Assembly (NCBI RefSeq): GCF_014203235.1
Contig: NZ_JACHIN010000006.1
Location: 1 to 64,000, forward strand
Source: Nonomuraea endophytica
GTDB lineage: Bacteria; Actinomycetota; Actinomycetes; Streptosporangiales; Streptosporangiaceae
Reading direction: 5' to 3'
DNA: 64,000 nucleotides
Below the pieces are notes generated by a model that was not told the DNA's origin, did not search any database, and was given only the letters and a program-made list of their open reading frames with translations. Positions 23,862-33,500 of this stretch are shown one piece after another. The stretch's first letter is position 1. Every line of letters starts with the position of its first letter. Position numbers and translations under genes: made by a program.

Positions 23862-24812
23862 TCAGCGACGGTTGGCGTACAGGCTGGTGAGGGTGACGAC
23901 GGCGAGCACGGCGACGATGACGCCGAGCGAGACGAGCGTGGGGATCTCCGGCACCCACGGCCAGATGCCGTGGGCCCAGTGCAGGATGAGTTTGAGCCCG
24001 ATGAAGGCGAGGATGACGCTGAGCCCGTGGTTGAGGTGGCACAGCTTGGTGAGCGCGCCTTGCAGCACGAAGTAGAGGGCGCGCAGGCCCAGCAGGGCGA
24101 AGGCGTTGGTGGCGAAGACGAGGAACGGGTCCTGGGTCACGCCGTACACGGCGGGGACGGAGTCGACGGCGAAGACGATGTCGACGGCGAAGATGGCGAC
24201 GGCTGCCAGCGCCAGCGGGGTGAGGGTTCGCGCGCCGTTCTCGCGGACGAGCAGCTTCGAGCCCCGGTAGTCGGGCGTGACCGGGACGAAGCGGCGCACC
24301 AGCCGGACGGCGGGCAGGGTACATACGTCGATCTCCCGGTCGCGTCCGGTCAGCGCGTCCTTCATGACCTTGGCGGCGGTGACCAGGAGGATCGCGCCGA
24401 ACAGCAGGAACGCCCAGGTGCCGCTGCGCAGCGCCGCGGCCCCCAGCATGATGAACACCACGCGCAGCAGCAGCGCGCCGATGATGCCGTAGAGCAGGAC
24501 CCGCCTGGCCAGCTCGGCCGGGACCGCGAACGCGGCCAGCACCAGCATGAACACGAACAGGTTGTCGACCGACAACGACTTCTCCACCACGTAACCGGTG
24601 AGGAACTCCACCGCCACCGTGGCGCCGAACGCGGCCCACAGACCGGCGCAGAACGCCAGCGGCAGCGCCAGGTAGAAGGCCGACCAGGCGAGCGCCTCGC
24701 GCATGCCCACCTCGTGCGGCCGCCTGGTCAGGACGAGGTCGATCGACAGCAGGAGCACCAGGGCGGCGACGGTGGCCGACCACAGAGGTAGCGAGGCGAT
24801 CGATGTGGACAC
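23862..24812 (-). CDS. TerC-family integral membrane protein (probable Mn2+ exporter)
   Basis: 316 residues from a GTG preceded by GAGGAGG. About nine membrane helices; conserved acidic motifs of the TerC/Alx family are LTGYVVEKSLSVDNLFVFML and VDIVFAVDSVPAVYGVTQDPFLVF, with ALYFVLQG and GLKLILHW following. Bacterial Alx/TerC proteins export manganese, sometimes at the level of secreted metalloenzymes. The 5' untranslated region contains conserved bases of the yybP-ykoY manganese riboswitch, consistent with that role. Confidence 0.9.
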   Translation of the reverse strand: MSTSIASLPLWSATVAALVLLLSIDLVLTRRPHEVGMREALAWSAFYLALPLAFCAGLWAAFGATVAVEFLTGYVVEKSLSVDNLFVFMLVLAAFAVPAELARRVLLYGIIGALLLRVVFIMLGAAALRSGTWAFLLFGAILLVTAAKVMKDALTGRDREIDVCTLPAVRLVRRFVPVTPDYRGSKLLVRENGARTLTPLALAAVAIFAVDIVFAVDSVPAVYGVTQDPFLVFATNAFALLGLRALYFVLQGALTKLCHLNHGLSVILAFIGLKLILHWAHGIWPWVPEIPTLVSLGVIVAVLAVVTLTSLYANRR

Positions 24813-24840
24813 GCGGCCTCCTCGAACGTGCTCGGCGTTC

Positions 24841-24935
24841 GAGGTCTCCTTCACCCGACGGTGCGGGCGGCCGCCCGGGGACGCTGCCAAGGTCCGTCTT
24901 GACCGGGTCGGCGCTTGAGAAGTACTCCCCTCGGG
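24841..24935 (-). ncRNA. Predicted yybP-ykoY-type manganese riboswitch upstream of terC
   Basis: On the minus strand, the leader starts with GAGGGGAGTACTTC (24935-24921 region) and ends with GGGTGAAGGAGACCTCGA (24853-24836 region), 30 nt before the GTG. GGGGAGTA and the GAAGGAGACC-type closing segment are the conserved internal loops of this riboswitch class, and GC-rich arms between them can fold into the two stacked helices. Assigned by eye; a covariance-model search is needed to settle it. Confidence 0.6.
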
Positions 24936-25012
24936 ACTGCCAGGCTATCAAGCCGTTGACCTGGCGATACTCCCAGGCTGATAGTGGAAGGTGTACGGAG
25001 GGGGTGATCCGT

Positions 25013-25126
25013 ATGTCGATCACCACGTTGCTGGAGGTTCTGTTCGGCATCCTGCTGGTGTTCTCGACGATCATCACCATCGGCGTGCTCTGGACACCTC
25101 CGCCACGCAACCGCAAACACCACTGA
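25013..25126 (+). CDS. 37-residue small membrane protein
   Basis: ATG 25013 follows a GGAGGGGG ribosome site by 6-8 nt. The peptide has one hydrophobic helix (LLEVLFGILLVFSTIITIGVLW) and a short basic tail (PPRNRKHH) that would sit in the cytoplasm. It is divergent from terC and ends 9 nt before the tail of the oxidoreductase gene. The good ribosome site and clean TM plus basic tail make it a likely real microprotein. The function is unknown. Confidence 0.6.
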   Translation: MSITTLLEVLFGILLVFSTIITIGVLWTPPPRNRKHH

Positions 25127-25135
25127 CCTGCGGGC

Positions 25136-26275
25136 TCAGCTCGCGGAGAGTGCGGACGGCCGGCGGCCGCCCTTCACCCAGAACGCCGAACCCGGCCTGC
25201 CGGCCTCGCGGCGGATCCTCGACATCACGAACTTGCAGGTCAGCTCCTTGTACGCGCCGCCCAGACGGCCGCCGAAGTAGACGTTCATCGCGCTGTCGTC
25301 CTTGCGGGCGAACTGCCGGATCCCGTCACGCCGGCCGAGGCTGACGCACGACCCGGTGAAGGCCAGGTCGATCATCGCCGGTTCGGTTCCCGCGATGCGG
25401 CTCAGCACGGTGTCGGCGGCCTGCGCGCCGAGCGGCCCGGCGGCCTGGCAACTCATCCGCAGCGGCCGGCCCGAGGGCGCGGCGGCGTCCCCGGCCGCGA
25501 CTATGCGGTCGTCGTCGACGCTGGTCAGCGTCTCGTCGGTGAGCAGACGGCCGATCGCGTCGGTACGCAGGCCGCTGGCGGCCGCCAGCCCAGGCACGCC
25601 GAAACCGGCGGTCCAGATGGTCAGCGCGCTCGCACGCTCCGTGCCGTCGGCGAGGATGACCGCGTCCGGGTAGACCTCCGTCGCCGAGACGCCCTCCAGG
25701 ACGGTGACGCCGTGCCGGGCCAGCCACCTGGCGATGTACCGGCGGCCTGGAACGCTCAGGGACGGCGCCAGCGCCCGGCCGCACACCAGCGTGACCTGGC
25801 GCCGCTGTTCGGCCAGTTCGGCGGCGGTCTCGATGCCGGTCAGCCCGCCGCCGACCACGACGACCGGGGCGGCGACGGGCGTGTCCGCCAGCCTCGTGCG
25901 CAGCAGCCGCGCCGAGTCGAGGTCCGCGATGTCGTACGCGTCCGGCGGCGCGGCCCCGGTGCTGCCGACCGCGTAGATGACGTAGTCGTAGTCCAGCGAG
26001 CGGCCCGACGCCAGGCGTACCGTGCGGGCGGTGGTGTCGATGCGGGTGACGCTGTCGACGACCAGCTCGATGCCCGTGCCGAGCAGCGTTCCGTAGTCGG
26101 CGGTGGCCCGGCCGGTGCCGGCCGCGAACTCGTGCAGCCGGATGCGGTCGACGAACTCCGGCCTGGGGTTGACCACGGTGATGTCGACGTCGGCGCGCAG
26201 CCGCAGGTGGTTGGCGGCGAGCGTGCCGGCGTAACCGCCGCCGATGACGACGACCTGGTGCCTTGGCGTGAACAT
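25136..26275 (-). CDS. NDH-2-like FAD-dependent pyridine nucleotide-disulfide oxidoreductase
   Basis: 379 residues from ATG 26275 (AGAAGGG upstream). FAD motif VVVIGGGYAGTLAANHL at the N-terminus, NAD(P) motif VVVVGGGLTGIETAAELAE near residue 150, and IVAAGDAAAPSGRPLRMSCQAAGPLG near residue 280. Such proteins move electrons from NAD(P)H to quinones or other acceptors. It is the divergent partner of an ECF41 sigma factor and is predicted to be transcribed from an ECF41-type promoter. The 'COE' genes (carboxymuconolactone decarboxylase, oxidoreductase, epimerase) are the established ECF41 targets. Confidence 0.9.
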   Translation of the reverse strand: MFTPRHQVVVIGGGYAGTLAANHLRLRADVDITVVNPRPEFVDRIRLHEFAAGTGRATADYGTLLGTGIELVVDSVTRIDTTARTVRLASGRSLDYDYVIYAVGSTGAAPPDAYDIADLDSARLLRTRLADTPVAAPVVVVGGGLTGIETAAELAEQRRQVTLVCGRALAPSLSVPGRRYIARWLARHGVTVLEGVSATEVYPDAVILADGTERASALTIWTAGFGVPGLAAASGLRTDAIGRLLTDETLTSVDDDRIVAAGDAAAPSGRPLRMSCQAAGPLGAQAADTVLSRIAGTEPAMIDLAFTGSCVSLGRRDGIRQFARKDDSAMNVYFGGRLGGAYKELTCKFVMSRIRREAGRPGSAFWVKGGRRPSALSAS

Positions 26276-26309
26276 GGCGAGATCCCTTCTCGAACTGTCT
26301 CGCCGGTCC

Positions 26310-26375
26310 GACAACTCATCACCGCGGAATGTGAGGTGACCCCGCCGACCTCACAATTGACCGGGCTGTCCTGTC
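26310..26375. promoter_or_regulatory. Mirror-image pair of ECF41-type promoters
   Basis: The perfect dyad TGTGAGGT (26330-26337) / ACCTCACA (26348-26355) supplies a CCTCACA box on each strand. On the minus strand CCTCACA (26336-26330) is followed after exactly 16 nt by TGTC (26313-26310); on the plus strand CCTCACA (26349-26355) is followed after exactly 16 nt by TGTC (26372-26375). The published ECF41 consensus is TGTCACA-N16-CGTC, so both match in spacing and in 5 of 7 and 3 of 4 bases. They would serve the oxidoreductase and the sigma gene. Confidence 0.7.
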
Positions 26376-26414
26376 GAACGGGGAAAGCCGCGAATCAAGG
26401 GAGCCGACGAGCCG

Positions 26415-27326
26415 ATGACCCTCCAGCCCGAGCCGATCATGCGCGAGCGGCGCCAGCTGATCAATCTCGCCTATCGCCTCCTCGGTTCGCTGGCCGACGC
26501 CGAGGACGTCGTCCAGGACGCCTACGCCCGCTGGTACGCCATGTCCAGCCAGGAGCAGGACGCCATCGTCGTCCCCGGCGCGTGGCTGACCAAGGTCGTC
26601 AGCCGCCTGTGCCTCAACGTGCTCTCCTCGGCCCGCGCCCGGCGCGAGACCTACGTGGGCGAGTGGATCCCGGAGCCGCTGCCCGAGCCTTCTGAGCTGG
26701 GCGGCGGCATCGCCGTCGATCCGGCCGACCGGGTCACGCTCGACGAGTCGGTCAACATGGCGTTCCTGGTCGTGCTCGACGCGATGACCCCGGCCGAGCG
26801 GGTCGCGTTCATCCTGCACGACGTCTTCCGCTACCCCTTCGCCGAGGTGGCCGAGATCGTCGGCCGTAGCCCGGCGGCCTGCCGTCAGCTGGCCTCGTCG
26901 GCCCGCCGCCGCATCGGCGCAGCTCGTACCCCCGTGACCCCGGCGACCCACCAGGCCCGCATCGTCAGGGACTTCAAGCGGGCGTGGGAGGCCAAGAACA
27001 TCGACGCCCTGGTCAGCCTCCTCGATCCCGGCGCCACGGCGACCGGCGACGGCGGCGGCGTGGTCTCGACCTTGCTGCGTCCCCTTGAGGGCGCCGAGCA
27101 GATCGTGCGCTCGCTGGTCCAGCTCGAGAGCAGGTTCCGCGACATGACGGTGCTGGAGCGTATGGTCAACGGCCGGCCCGGCCTGATCGCCCAGCAGGAC
27201 GGCGTCACCGTGTCGGTGGTCGCGTTCGAGGTGGCCGGCGACCGGATCACCCACATCTGGGCGGTACGCAACCCCGACAAACTCCGCTCCTGGCACCAGG
27301 AGGATCAGCCGGGACGCAGGGAGTAG
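26415..27326 (+). CDS. ECF41-type (SigJ-like) sigma factor with C-terminal SnoaL-like regulatory domain
   Basis: 303 residues. Region 2: LINLAYRLLGSLADAEDVVQDAYARW; region 4: MTPAERVAFILHDVFRYPFAEVAEIVGRSPAACRQLASSARRRI. Residues about 185-295 form a SnoaL/NTF2-like domain (FKRAWEAKNIDALVSLLDPGATATGDGGG), which in ECF41 factors acts as a built-in activity switch in place of an anti-sigma factor. It faces an oxidoreductase gene, the expected target. Mirror-image promoters suggest autoregulation. Confidence 0.92.
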   Translation: MTLQPEPIMRERRQLINLAYRLLGSLADAEDVVQDAYARWYAMSSQEQDAIVVPGAWLTKVVSRLCLNVLSSARARRETYVGEWIPEPLPEPSELGGGIAVDPADRVTLDESVNMAFLVVLDAMTPAERVAFILHDVFRYPFAEVAEIVGRSPAACRQLASSARRRIGAARTPVTPATHQARIVRDFKRAWEAKNIDALVSLLDPGATATGDGGGVVSTLLRPLEGAEQIVRSLVQLESRFRDMTVLERMVNGRPGLIAQQDGVTVSVVAFEVAGDRITHIWAVRNPDKLRSWHQEDQPGRRE

Positions 27327-28420
27327 GCCGTCATCGTCGCGGGCAGTTCGGCGATGCGCGACAGCGCGCCCGTGGTGATGTTCCAGCCCAGCAGCCGGAC
27401 CCCGCTCTCGACGATCACCGTGTCGTGGCCGATCCAGCCGCGCACCGGGCAGCCGCCCTTCCCGCACGAGGGAAGCAGCAGCGTCCTGACCACCCGCCCG
27501 GAGGCGATGTCGGCCACCACGACCACGTCGGCGCCTTCCGCCAGGCCGGGCCGCGCGAGCGCGGACCTGGCGACGAGGTCGTCACGCTGCCAGCCGTGGT
27601 TGCCCAGCACGCCCACGGGCATGCTGCCCTCGTCGGTGAGGTTCTGGACGTCGAGCCGCACCTCCCCCGACCCGCGCTCCTGAAGGACGGTCCAGCCGCC
27701 CTCCTCGGGCGAGACGATCCTGAGGTCGCGATAGCCCGCCACACCCGTGAATCCCTTGTACGGCTGCCGCCGCGCCTCCCCGGTGGACAGGTCGAGCAGG
27801 TAGTTGGCCTTCTCCTGCTCGACGAGAAGCTGCTCCCCGCGCCAGAGCACGATCTCGTTGAACCCCGGCACCGGGTAGCGGTGGGCCTGGCCGACCACCA
27901 GGTCGACGACCACCACCGCGTCCTTCTGCGGGAAGGCGGCCCGCGTTCCTTCGGGGGCGAGCGCGTTGGGGTTCAGCGAAGTCGCCCCGTCGAGCGGGAC
28001 GCGGCCGGCGGCCTTCATCAGGTAGATCCGCCCGTCGCCGAACTCGGCCAGCGCCAGGACGGGTCCGGGAGCCGCGTTCACGACGGGGATGTCGGCCCAC
28101 TTCTCCGGCAGCCCGCCCGCCGCGACGGGCAGCCCGGCCTGCTCGCGGGCCGCGGGCGCCCGGTCCATTGGGGCTGACGACGGGGCCGATGGCGTGCCGG
28201 TGACGGCTGGGGTCTCGGTGGTGCCGCGCTCGACGCGCTGTGGGAACGCGGTGATCCCCACCGCGACGAGCGCGGCCACCGCGAGCACGGCGACGATCGC
28301 CCACCGGCGGCGGCCGCGGCCGCCGGTGCGCCGCCGCCAGAGTTCGTCCGCGTGTGAGGACCCCTCGGGCAGGGTCTCGGCGAGGTCCTGGAAGAGCTCC
28401 CGCAGTCTCTGGTCGGTCAT
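27305..28420 (-). CDS. Membrane-anchored beta-propeller-like protein paired with a SigE-type sigma factor
   Basis: 371 residues. A 40-residue cytoplasmic head (RLRELFQDLAETLPEG, then GGRGRRRW) precedes one TM helix (AIVAVLAVAALVAVGITAF) and a Thr/Pro linker. The outer 270 residues show repeated short strands with WD40/YVTN-like character (NALAPEGTRAAFPQKDAVVVVDL, then LLVEQEKANYLLDLSTGE), and a Cys pair in SCGKGGCPVRGW. Its start overlaps the sigma gene by ATGA. The head resembles partner proteins of SigE-type factors, so it may act as an anti-sigma/sensor. Its 3' end overlaps that of the ECF41 gene. Confidence 0.75.
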   Translation of the reverse strand: MTDQRLRELFQDLAETLPEGSSHADELWRRRTGGRGRRRWAIVAVLAVAALVAVGITAFPQRVERGTTETPAVTGTPSAPSSAPMDRAPAAREQAGLPVAAGGLPEKWADIPVVNAAPGPVLALAEFGDGRIYLMKAAGRVPLDGATSLNPNALAPEGTRAAFPQKDAVVVVDLVVGQAHRYPVPGFNEIVLWRGEQLLVEQEKANYLLDLSTGEARRQPYKGFTGVAGYRDLRIVSPEEGGWTVLQERGSGEVRLDVQNLTDEGSMPVGVLGNHGWQRDDLVARSALARPGLAEGADVVVVADIASGRVVRTLLLPSCGKGGCPVRGWIGHDTVIVESGVRLLGWNITTGALSRIAELPATMTAYSLRPG

Positions 28421-28902
28421 ATCAACACCTCTTCCAGTTCGGGAGCGACCTCGCGCAGCCGTTTGAGCGCCGCGTGCGTCTGGCTCTTCACCGTTCCGGA
28501 CGAGACCCCGAGGATCTCGGCGACCTCCCCGACGGGCAGGTCCTCGTAGAAGCGGAGCACCAGCACCGCCCGCTGCTTCACCGGCAGCCTGGCCAGGGCG
28601 CGGGCGAACACCACCTTCAGGTCCGACGCCTCGGAGGGGTCGGGGTCGGCGTGGTCGGGCGGCTCCCCGTAGGCGAACTCCCGCCGCCTGCGCCAGCGGG
28701 AGGCCACGTCCCTGTACAAGGTGGTACGCACGTAGCTGACCGGGTCGGTGTGCACTTTCGACCAGCGGCGCGCCAGCTTGATCAGGGCATCCTGGAGCAC
28801 GTCCTCGGCCAGATGCCGGTCACCGCTGATGAGGATGGCCGCACGCAGCAGCCTCGGGTACCAGGCGGCGACGAAGGCCTCGAACGCCTCGGAATCCCTC
28901 AT
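28417..28902 (-). CDS. SigE-type ECF RNA polymerase sigma factor
   Basis: 161 residues. Region 2: LLRAAILISGDRHLAEDVLQDALIKLARRW; region 4: LPVKQRAVLVLRFYEDLPVGEVAEILGVSSGTVKSQTHAALKRL. It is a paralogue of the SigE-type factor at 7254-7766, and likewise is followed by a single-pass membrane protein gene. The two loci suggest repeated use of the same sigma/membrane-partner module with different outer domains. Confidence 0.9.
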   Translation of the reverse strand: MRDSEAFEAFVAAWYPRLLRAAILISGDRHLAEDVLQDALIKLARRWSKVHTDPVSYVRTTLYRDVASRWRRRREFAYGEPPDHADPDPSEASDLKVVFARALARLPVKQRAVLVLRFYEDLPVGEVAEILGVSSGTVKSQTHAALKRLREVAPELEEVLI

Positions 28903-28985
28903 ATAGAAAAGACGGCTGAGAGGGGGTGAACGGTTGGGTCTTCCATGAAATCCGCTGTTTTCCGGGAGCTTGACAGCGGCGCAGG

Positions 28986-29708
28986 TCAGCCGTTGAGCGC
29001 GCTGGAGAGGGTCACCACGGCGCTGACGATGAGGGCCAGCAGCACCACCTTGCGGAAGCGATCCGGATCGATACGACTAAAGATCGCATTTCCTATGAAA
29101 TACCCCAATTGCACAACCGGCAGGCCCACCAGCCCGATCCAGATCGACTGCTGGTTCACCTGCCCGGCCACGGCGAACCCGATCAGGCTGAGCACGCTGG
29201 TGCCCGCGAACACCACCGCGAGGGTGGCACGGAACTTGGCGGGGTCGTAGCCCATGCCCTGGAAGGCGGCGACCATCGGCGGCCCGTTGGTGCCGGTGGA
29301 GGTCGACAGCGCGCCGGAGATGAGGCCGACTCCCACCAGGATGGGGATGTTCCCCTTCACCTTCACCCGCCGCCACACCATCAGCGTGCAGCCCAGGACG
29401 CCGATCCCGATCAGCACGGTGAGCACCTGCTCAGAGGTGATTCCGTACACCCAGAGGCCGAGCGGCATGCCGAGCACGATGCCCGCCATGGCGATCATGG
29501 CCACCCGCCACTCGGCGTGCTCGCGCTGGCGCACGGCGACCGTGACGGTCATGGCTAAGGCGGACGCCGTCGTGGCGACCACGGCGGTATGGGGGTCAAC
29601 CGTGAGGGCCAGCAACGGGGTGGCGACGAGCGCGTAACCGAAACCGGTCACCGCGTGCACCGTCGAAGCGATAAGGATGATCACGGCGGCGGCAATCAGC
29701 GTCGACAC
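28986..29708 (-). CDS. TauE/SafE-family (TSUP) anion exporter
   Basis: 240 residues, eight or so membrane helices. AVTGFGYALVATPLLAL in TM1-2 and STSTGTNGPPMVAAFQGMGYDPAKFRAT in the second half are the two conserved TSUP repeats. Members export sulfite, sulfoacetate or other organosulfur anions, or act as permeases for them. It starts with GTG 29708 without a strong ribosome site. It neighbours a cluster that contains a sulfotransferase, but it is not co-transcribed with it, so a link is only a suggestion. Confidence 0.88.
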   Translation of the reverse strand: MSTLIAAAVIILIASTVHAVTGFGYALVATPLLALTVDPHTAVVATTASALAMTVTVAVRQREHAEWRVAMIAMAGIVLGMPLGLWVYGITSEQVLTVLIGIGVLGCTLMVWRRVKVKGNIPILVGVGLISGALSTSTGTNGPPMVAAFQGMGYDPAKFRATLAVVFAGTSVLSLIGFAVAGQVNQQSIWIGLVGLPVVQLGYFIGNAIFSRIDPDRFRKVVLLALIVSAVVTLSSALNG

Positions 29709-29873
29709 CTGTCACACTTTGCCACAGATCTACGTAAATGAACCAGTGGTCGCGGAAAATTACCCGCTGTTGCGATAAATGGAGACCGCCCGGGATCGGC
29801 GCTAAGCTTTGGCAAATAGCTGGTAAGGCGTGTCCTCACACTTCGTCAATTGGTGGCAATAGGAGCGAATGAC

Positions 29874-30569
29874 GTGGGTGGTCAGGAGTCTGCGAACTAC
29901 ATCGTCAGCCCGGCACTCGACGGCGGCCCGGCCGTCATCTTCGTCCCCGGCCTGGGTGGCCGGACGAAGTTCGTTGACCAGTGGAACGAACCGGGACGGT
30001 TACCCGTCATCCGCCGGGCCAACTGGAGCGAGCCGATGAGCGTGCCGTCCGTCGACGAGCGGGGCACGGCGCTGGCGTCCCTCATCACGGAGTCCGGCGC
30101 CACGGACGTCGTGCTGGTGGGCCACAGCATGGGCGGGCTGGTCTGCCTGGAGGCGGCCAGGCACCTGGAGCGGCGGCTTCGCGGCACCGTCATCATGTGC
30201 CAGTACCCGCCGCACCGCACGCCCCTCTCGCCGCTGGCCGAGCTGCCCGACCGGGCGCTGGCCGAGGAGATCGAGGCGCCGCCGCACATCATGGACACGG
30301 CGGCGCTGCCCGAGTACGCGCGCCTGTGGCGCTCCGAGTACCACCTGCTCAACCGCTATCTGGAGTCGGATCCTCGGCCGATGCTCCACACGCCGATCAT
30401 CGCCGTCGGCGCCATCGACGACGCCAGCTCCTGGGACACCGAGTGCCTCAACGACTGGAACCAGTACACGACGGACGGCGTCTCGGTCCAGATGGTCGAG
30501 GGCGGCCACCAGATGGTCGAGCAGCTGGATCCCGAGACGCTCCGCGAATGGATCGGAAAGGTGCGCTGA
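29874..30569 (+). CDS. Alpha/beta hydrolase, probable type II (editing) thioesterase
   Basis: 231 residues from GTG 29874, eight bases after AGGAG. Nucleophile elbow GHSMGG (Ser around residue 88), preceded by AVIFVPGLGGR (oxyanion hole) and followed by an acidic residue around VGAIDDASS and the catalytic His in VEGGHQMVEQL. Its size and position next to a polyketide synthase suggest it releases stalled acyl groups from the carrier proteins. A stand-alone RsbQ/lipase-type hydrolase is possible. It converges on the PKS gene with 2 nt between stop codons. Confidence 0.75.
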   Translation: MGGQESANYIVSPALDGGPAVIFVPGLGGRTKFVDQWNEPGRLPVIRRANWSEPMSVPSVDERGTALASLITESGATDVVLVGHSMGGLVCLEAARHLERRLRGTVIMCQYPPHRTPLSPLAELPDRALAEEIEAPPHIMDTAALPEYARLWRSEYHLLNRYLESDPRPMLHTPIIAVGAIDDASSWDTECLNDWNQYTTDGVSVQMVEGGHQMVEQLDPETLREWIGKVR

Positions 30570-30571
30570 TC

Positions 30572-33500
30572 TCACTCGGTCAGCCGCCGCAGCTCGGCGA
30601 CCAGTTCGGCCACCGTCGGATGGTCGAAGATCGCCGCGATGCCGACGTCCACGCTGAACGCCCGGCGGATCTCCTCCACCAGCTCCACCGCGGTGAAGGA
30701 GTCGCCGCCCAGGTCGAAGAAGTCGTCGTCGGGGCCGACCGCGTCCACGCCGAACGCGGCGCCCCACATCTCCGTCAGCCGGACCTCCAGCGACGCCTCG
30801 TCCGACGGCGCCGGAGCCTGCTCGCGACCGGGTGAACTCGACCGTCCGGCGTCGCGGGCGTCCGGCCTGAGCGCGACGTTCCTCAGCACCGCGTCCTCCC
30901 CCGACATCGTGATCGCCACCTGGCGGTGGCCGGGGCCCCGCAGGACGCGCAGCAACATGCCGACCCCGGTCGCGGGCGAGATCCCGTCGTCGGCGGCGCG
31001 CTGCTCGCGAGGGGCCACCATGGACTCGTCGACGCGGCGCATGGTGAAGCCCCTGACCTCGACCGCGACCTCACCACCGGCCGTCAGCACGTCGATGTCG
31101 GCCACGATCGTGTCGGAACCGCTCGGGCGGCGGCGGATGTGGCTGTAGGCACGGGCCGGAATCGACCGGTGCACCACGATCGACTGGTAGGCGAACGGCG
31201 CGTGCGGCGGCTCGTGGTCGGGATCGCGGGCCAGCGACACCGCCGCGTCCAGCAGCGTGGGATGCAGCGCGTGCTCGTCCAGCTCATGCCCGAACGCCGC
31301 GGGGAAGGTGAGTACGGCCAGCTTCGTGCCGGCATCCGACGGTGAGGTCCAGATCTCCTCCCCCGGCCAGTGCGGGCCGATGGTGAACAGCCGGTTCTCC
31401 GCGTCGTTCCTCGGAACCCGCCGCTCGGGCAGCGACGCGAGCAGGCCCTCCAGGTCCACCTGCTCGGCGGCGGCGTCCACCAGCCCGATCTCACCCGTCG
31501 TGTGGACCCGGTAGTCGTCGGAGGACAGCGGCGCGCTGCGCACGGTGAACCGCCAGGAATCCTCGTGCGCCTCGAAGCCGACCTCCAGCGAGACGGGCTC
31601 CGGGGTGGTGATCGGCTGCCGGAAGACCATGTGACGCAGCCGCGCGGATCGCCCGTCCGTCTGGCCGATCGCCTCGCGGAAGGCGCGCAGCACGAAGTCG
31701 ACCTGGGCGGTGCCGGGCAGCACCGGGACGCCGTCCATGCGGTGTTCGTCCAGGATCGGGTAGTCCTCGGCCGACAGCGGGGTCGACCACCGCACCTCCG
31801 TCCCCGGCCCGGAACGCGCGCTCTGGCGGGCGGCCATGCCGACCTCGGACCACGACGGCCAGTTGATGGTCGTCGCGGCGACCCCGGCCAGGGGCTGGCG
31901 GCGTACCACCGCGTCGAGGAAGGCGTTCGCGGCGGCGTAGTCGGCGCCGCCGACCAGGCCCCGGAGCGCCGCGCGGCTGGAGAAGGCCACGAAGAAGTCC
32001 AGCTCGGCCCGGCCCCGCAGGACCTCGACCAGCGCCAGCGTCCCGTGGACCTTGGGCGCGAGCGTCGCCGACATCTGCTCCCGCGTCCGGAACTGCAGCA
32101 TGCCGTCCCCCACCACGCCCGCGAGGTGGAACACCCCGTTGACGGCGCCGAAGGAGTCGAGCACGCGCCGCAGCGCGGCCGCGTCGGTCACGTCGCAGGA
32201 CTCGACGCGACACTCGGCGCCGAGGGCCCGGATCTCGGCGAGCGCGGCGTGGTGCCCGCCGGACACGGTACGGCCCAGCAGCAGCAACCTCGGCCGCGTA
32301 CCGGTGTCGGCCAGGCCGCGTGCCACGGCCAGGCCGAGGCCGCCGAGCCCGCCGGTGATGACGTAGGCGCCTCCGTGCCGCAGGTCGACCGGGCCCGGCC
32401 CGTCGGGGACGAGGTCGCGCTCGCCGGGAACCCAGCGCCGGTCCCCCCGCAGCGCGACGATCTCCGACCGCTCCAGGCCGCGCAGCTCCGCGAGCAGCCG
32501 GTCGTCGCTCACGCCGTCCTGGACGTCGATCAGCTTGCACCTGGCGCGCGGGTTTTCGAGCATGTAGCTGCGCAGGAGTCCGAGCAGCATGGCCCGCACC
32601 GGATGCACGCTCTCGCCGCCCGTCACGTCCGCGGACTGCTCGGCTAGGACCACGACGTCGCGGGCGCGTTTGTCGGGCGCCCGCGACGCCGCCTCCCGCA
32701 GGATCTCGGCGAGGCGGTGGAATCCGGCGTCGAGCTGGTCGTCGATGCCGCTCAGATCAGGTTCGGCCAGGGCGCCGAGCTGCGTCGCGTCGATGACGAG
32801 CTCCGGATACCGGCGCGATTCCCGCAGCTCGTCCAGCAGCCGGGCGACCTCAGCGGATGAGGAGCCATAGGGCACCCGCGGCACGTCGCCGAGCAGGGCG
32901 AGCAGGTCGCCGGCCCGTCGCGGATCGGCGGGCAGGAACACCAGCGCGGGACCCGGGATCTCAGCGCCGGGAGCTACGGCCGGTGCGGCCTCCACCCACG
33001 TGGGCAGCCGGAAGACCGCATGCCGTTCTGCTTCCTCGATGACGGGCGCGTCGTTCGCGGACGACGCCCGCTCGATCCAGAACCGCTCGCGCTGGTACGG
33101 ATAGCCCGGCAGCGGCACCCGCGCACCCGCCCCCGCCGGCCAGTTCACCTCCGCGCCCAGGGTCCACATCCGGGCCAGGGCGTGCAGGAACGAGCTGCGT
33201 TCCGTGGCGCCCTTCGACGGCCCGCTGGGGAGCGTCGGGATCGCCAGGTGCCGCTTGGCGCGTACCTGCGGATGCGCGCGGGCCAGGGTGGTGAGCGTGC
33301 GCCCCGGGCCCACCTCCACCAGCACCCGGTCACCGTCCGACAACACGGCCTCCAGCGCCTGCTGGAACAGGGCGGGCCCGGTGAGCTGCCCGATCCAGAA
33401 GTCCACGCTGCGCGCCTCGGCCGGGCCGCCGGTGGAGGCGGAGTAGATCTTCCAGCGGGGTCTGCGCGGCACGATGCCGTCGAAGGCCAGGCGGAAGCGC

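Noticed and set aside
23464..25116. 550-codon minus-strand open frame across the RNase and TerC genes
   Set aside because: It spans two genes in a non-coding frame; TerC and the RNase are both well supported in other frames.
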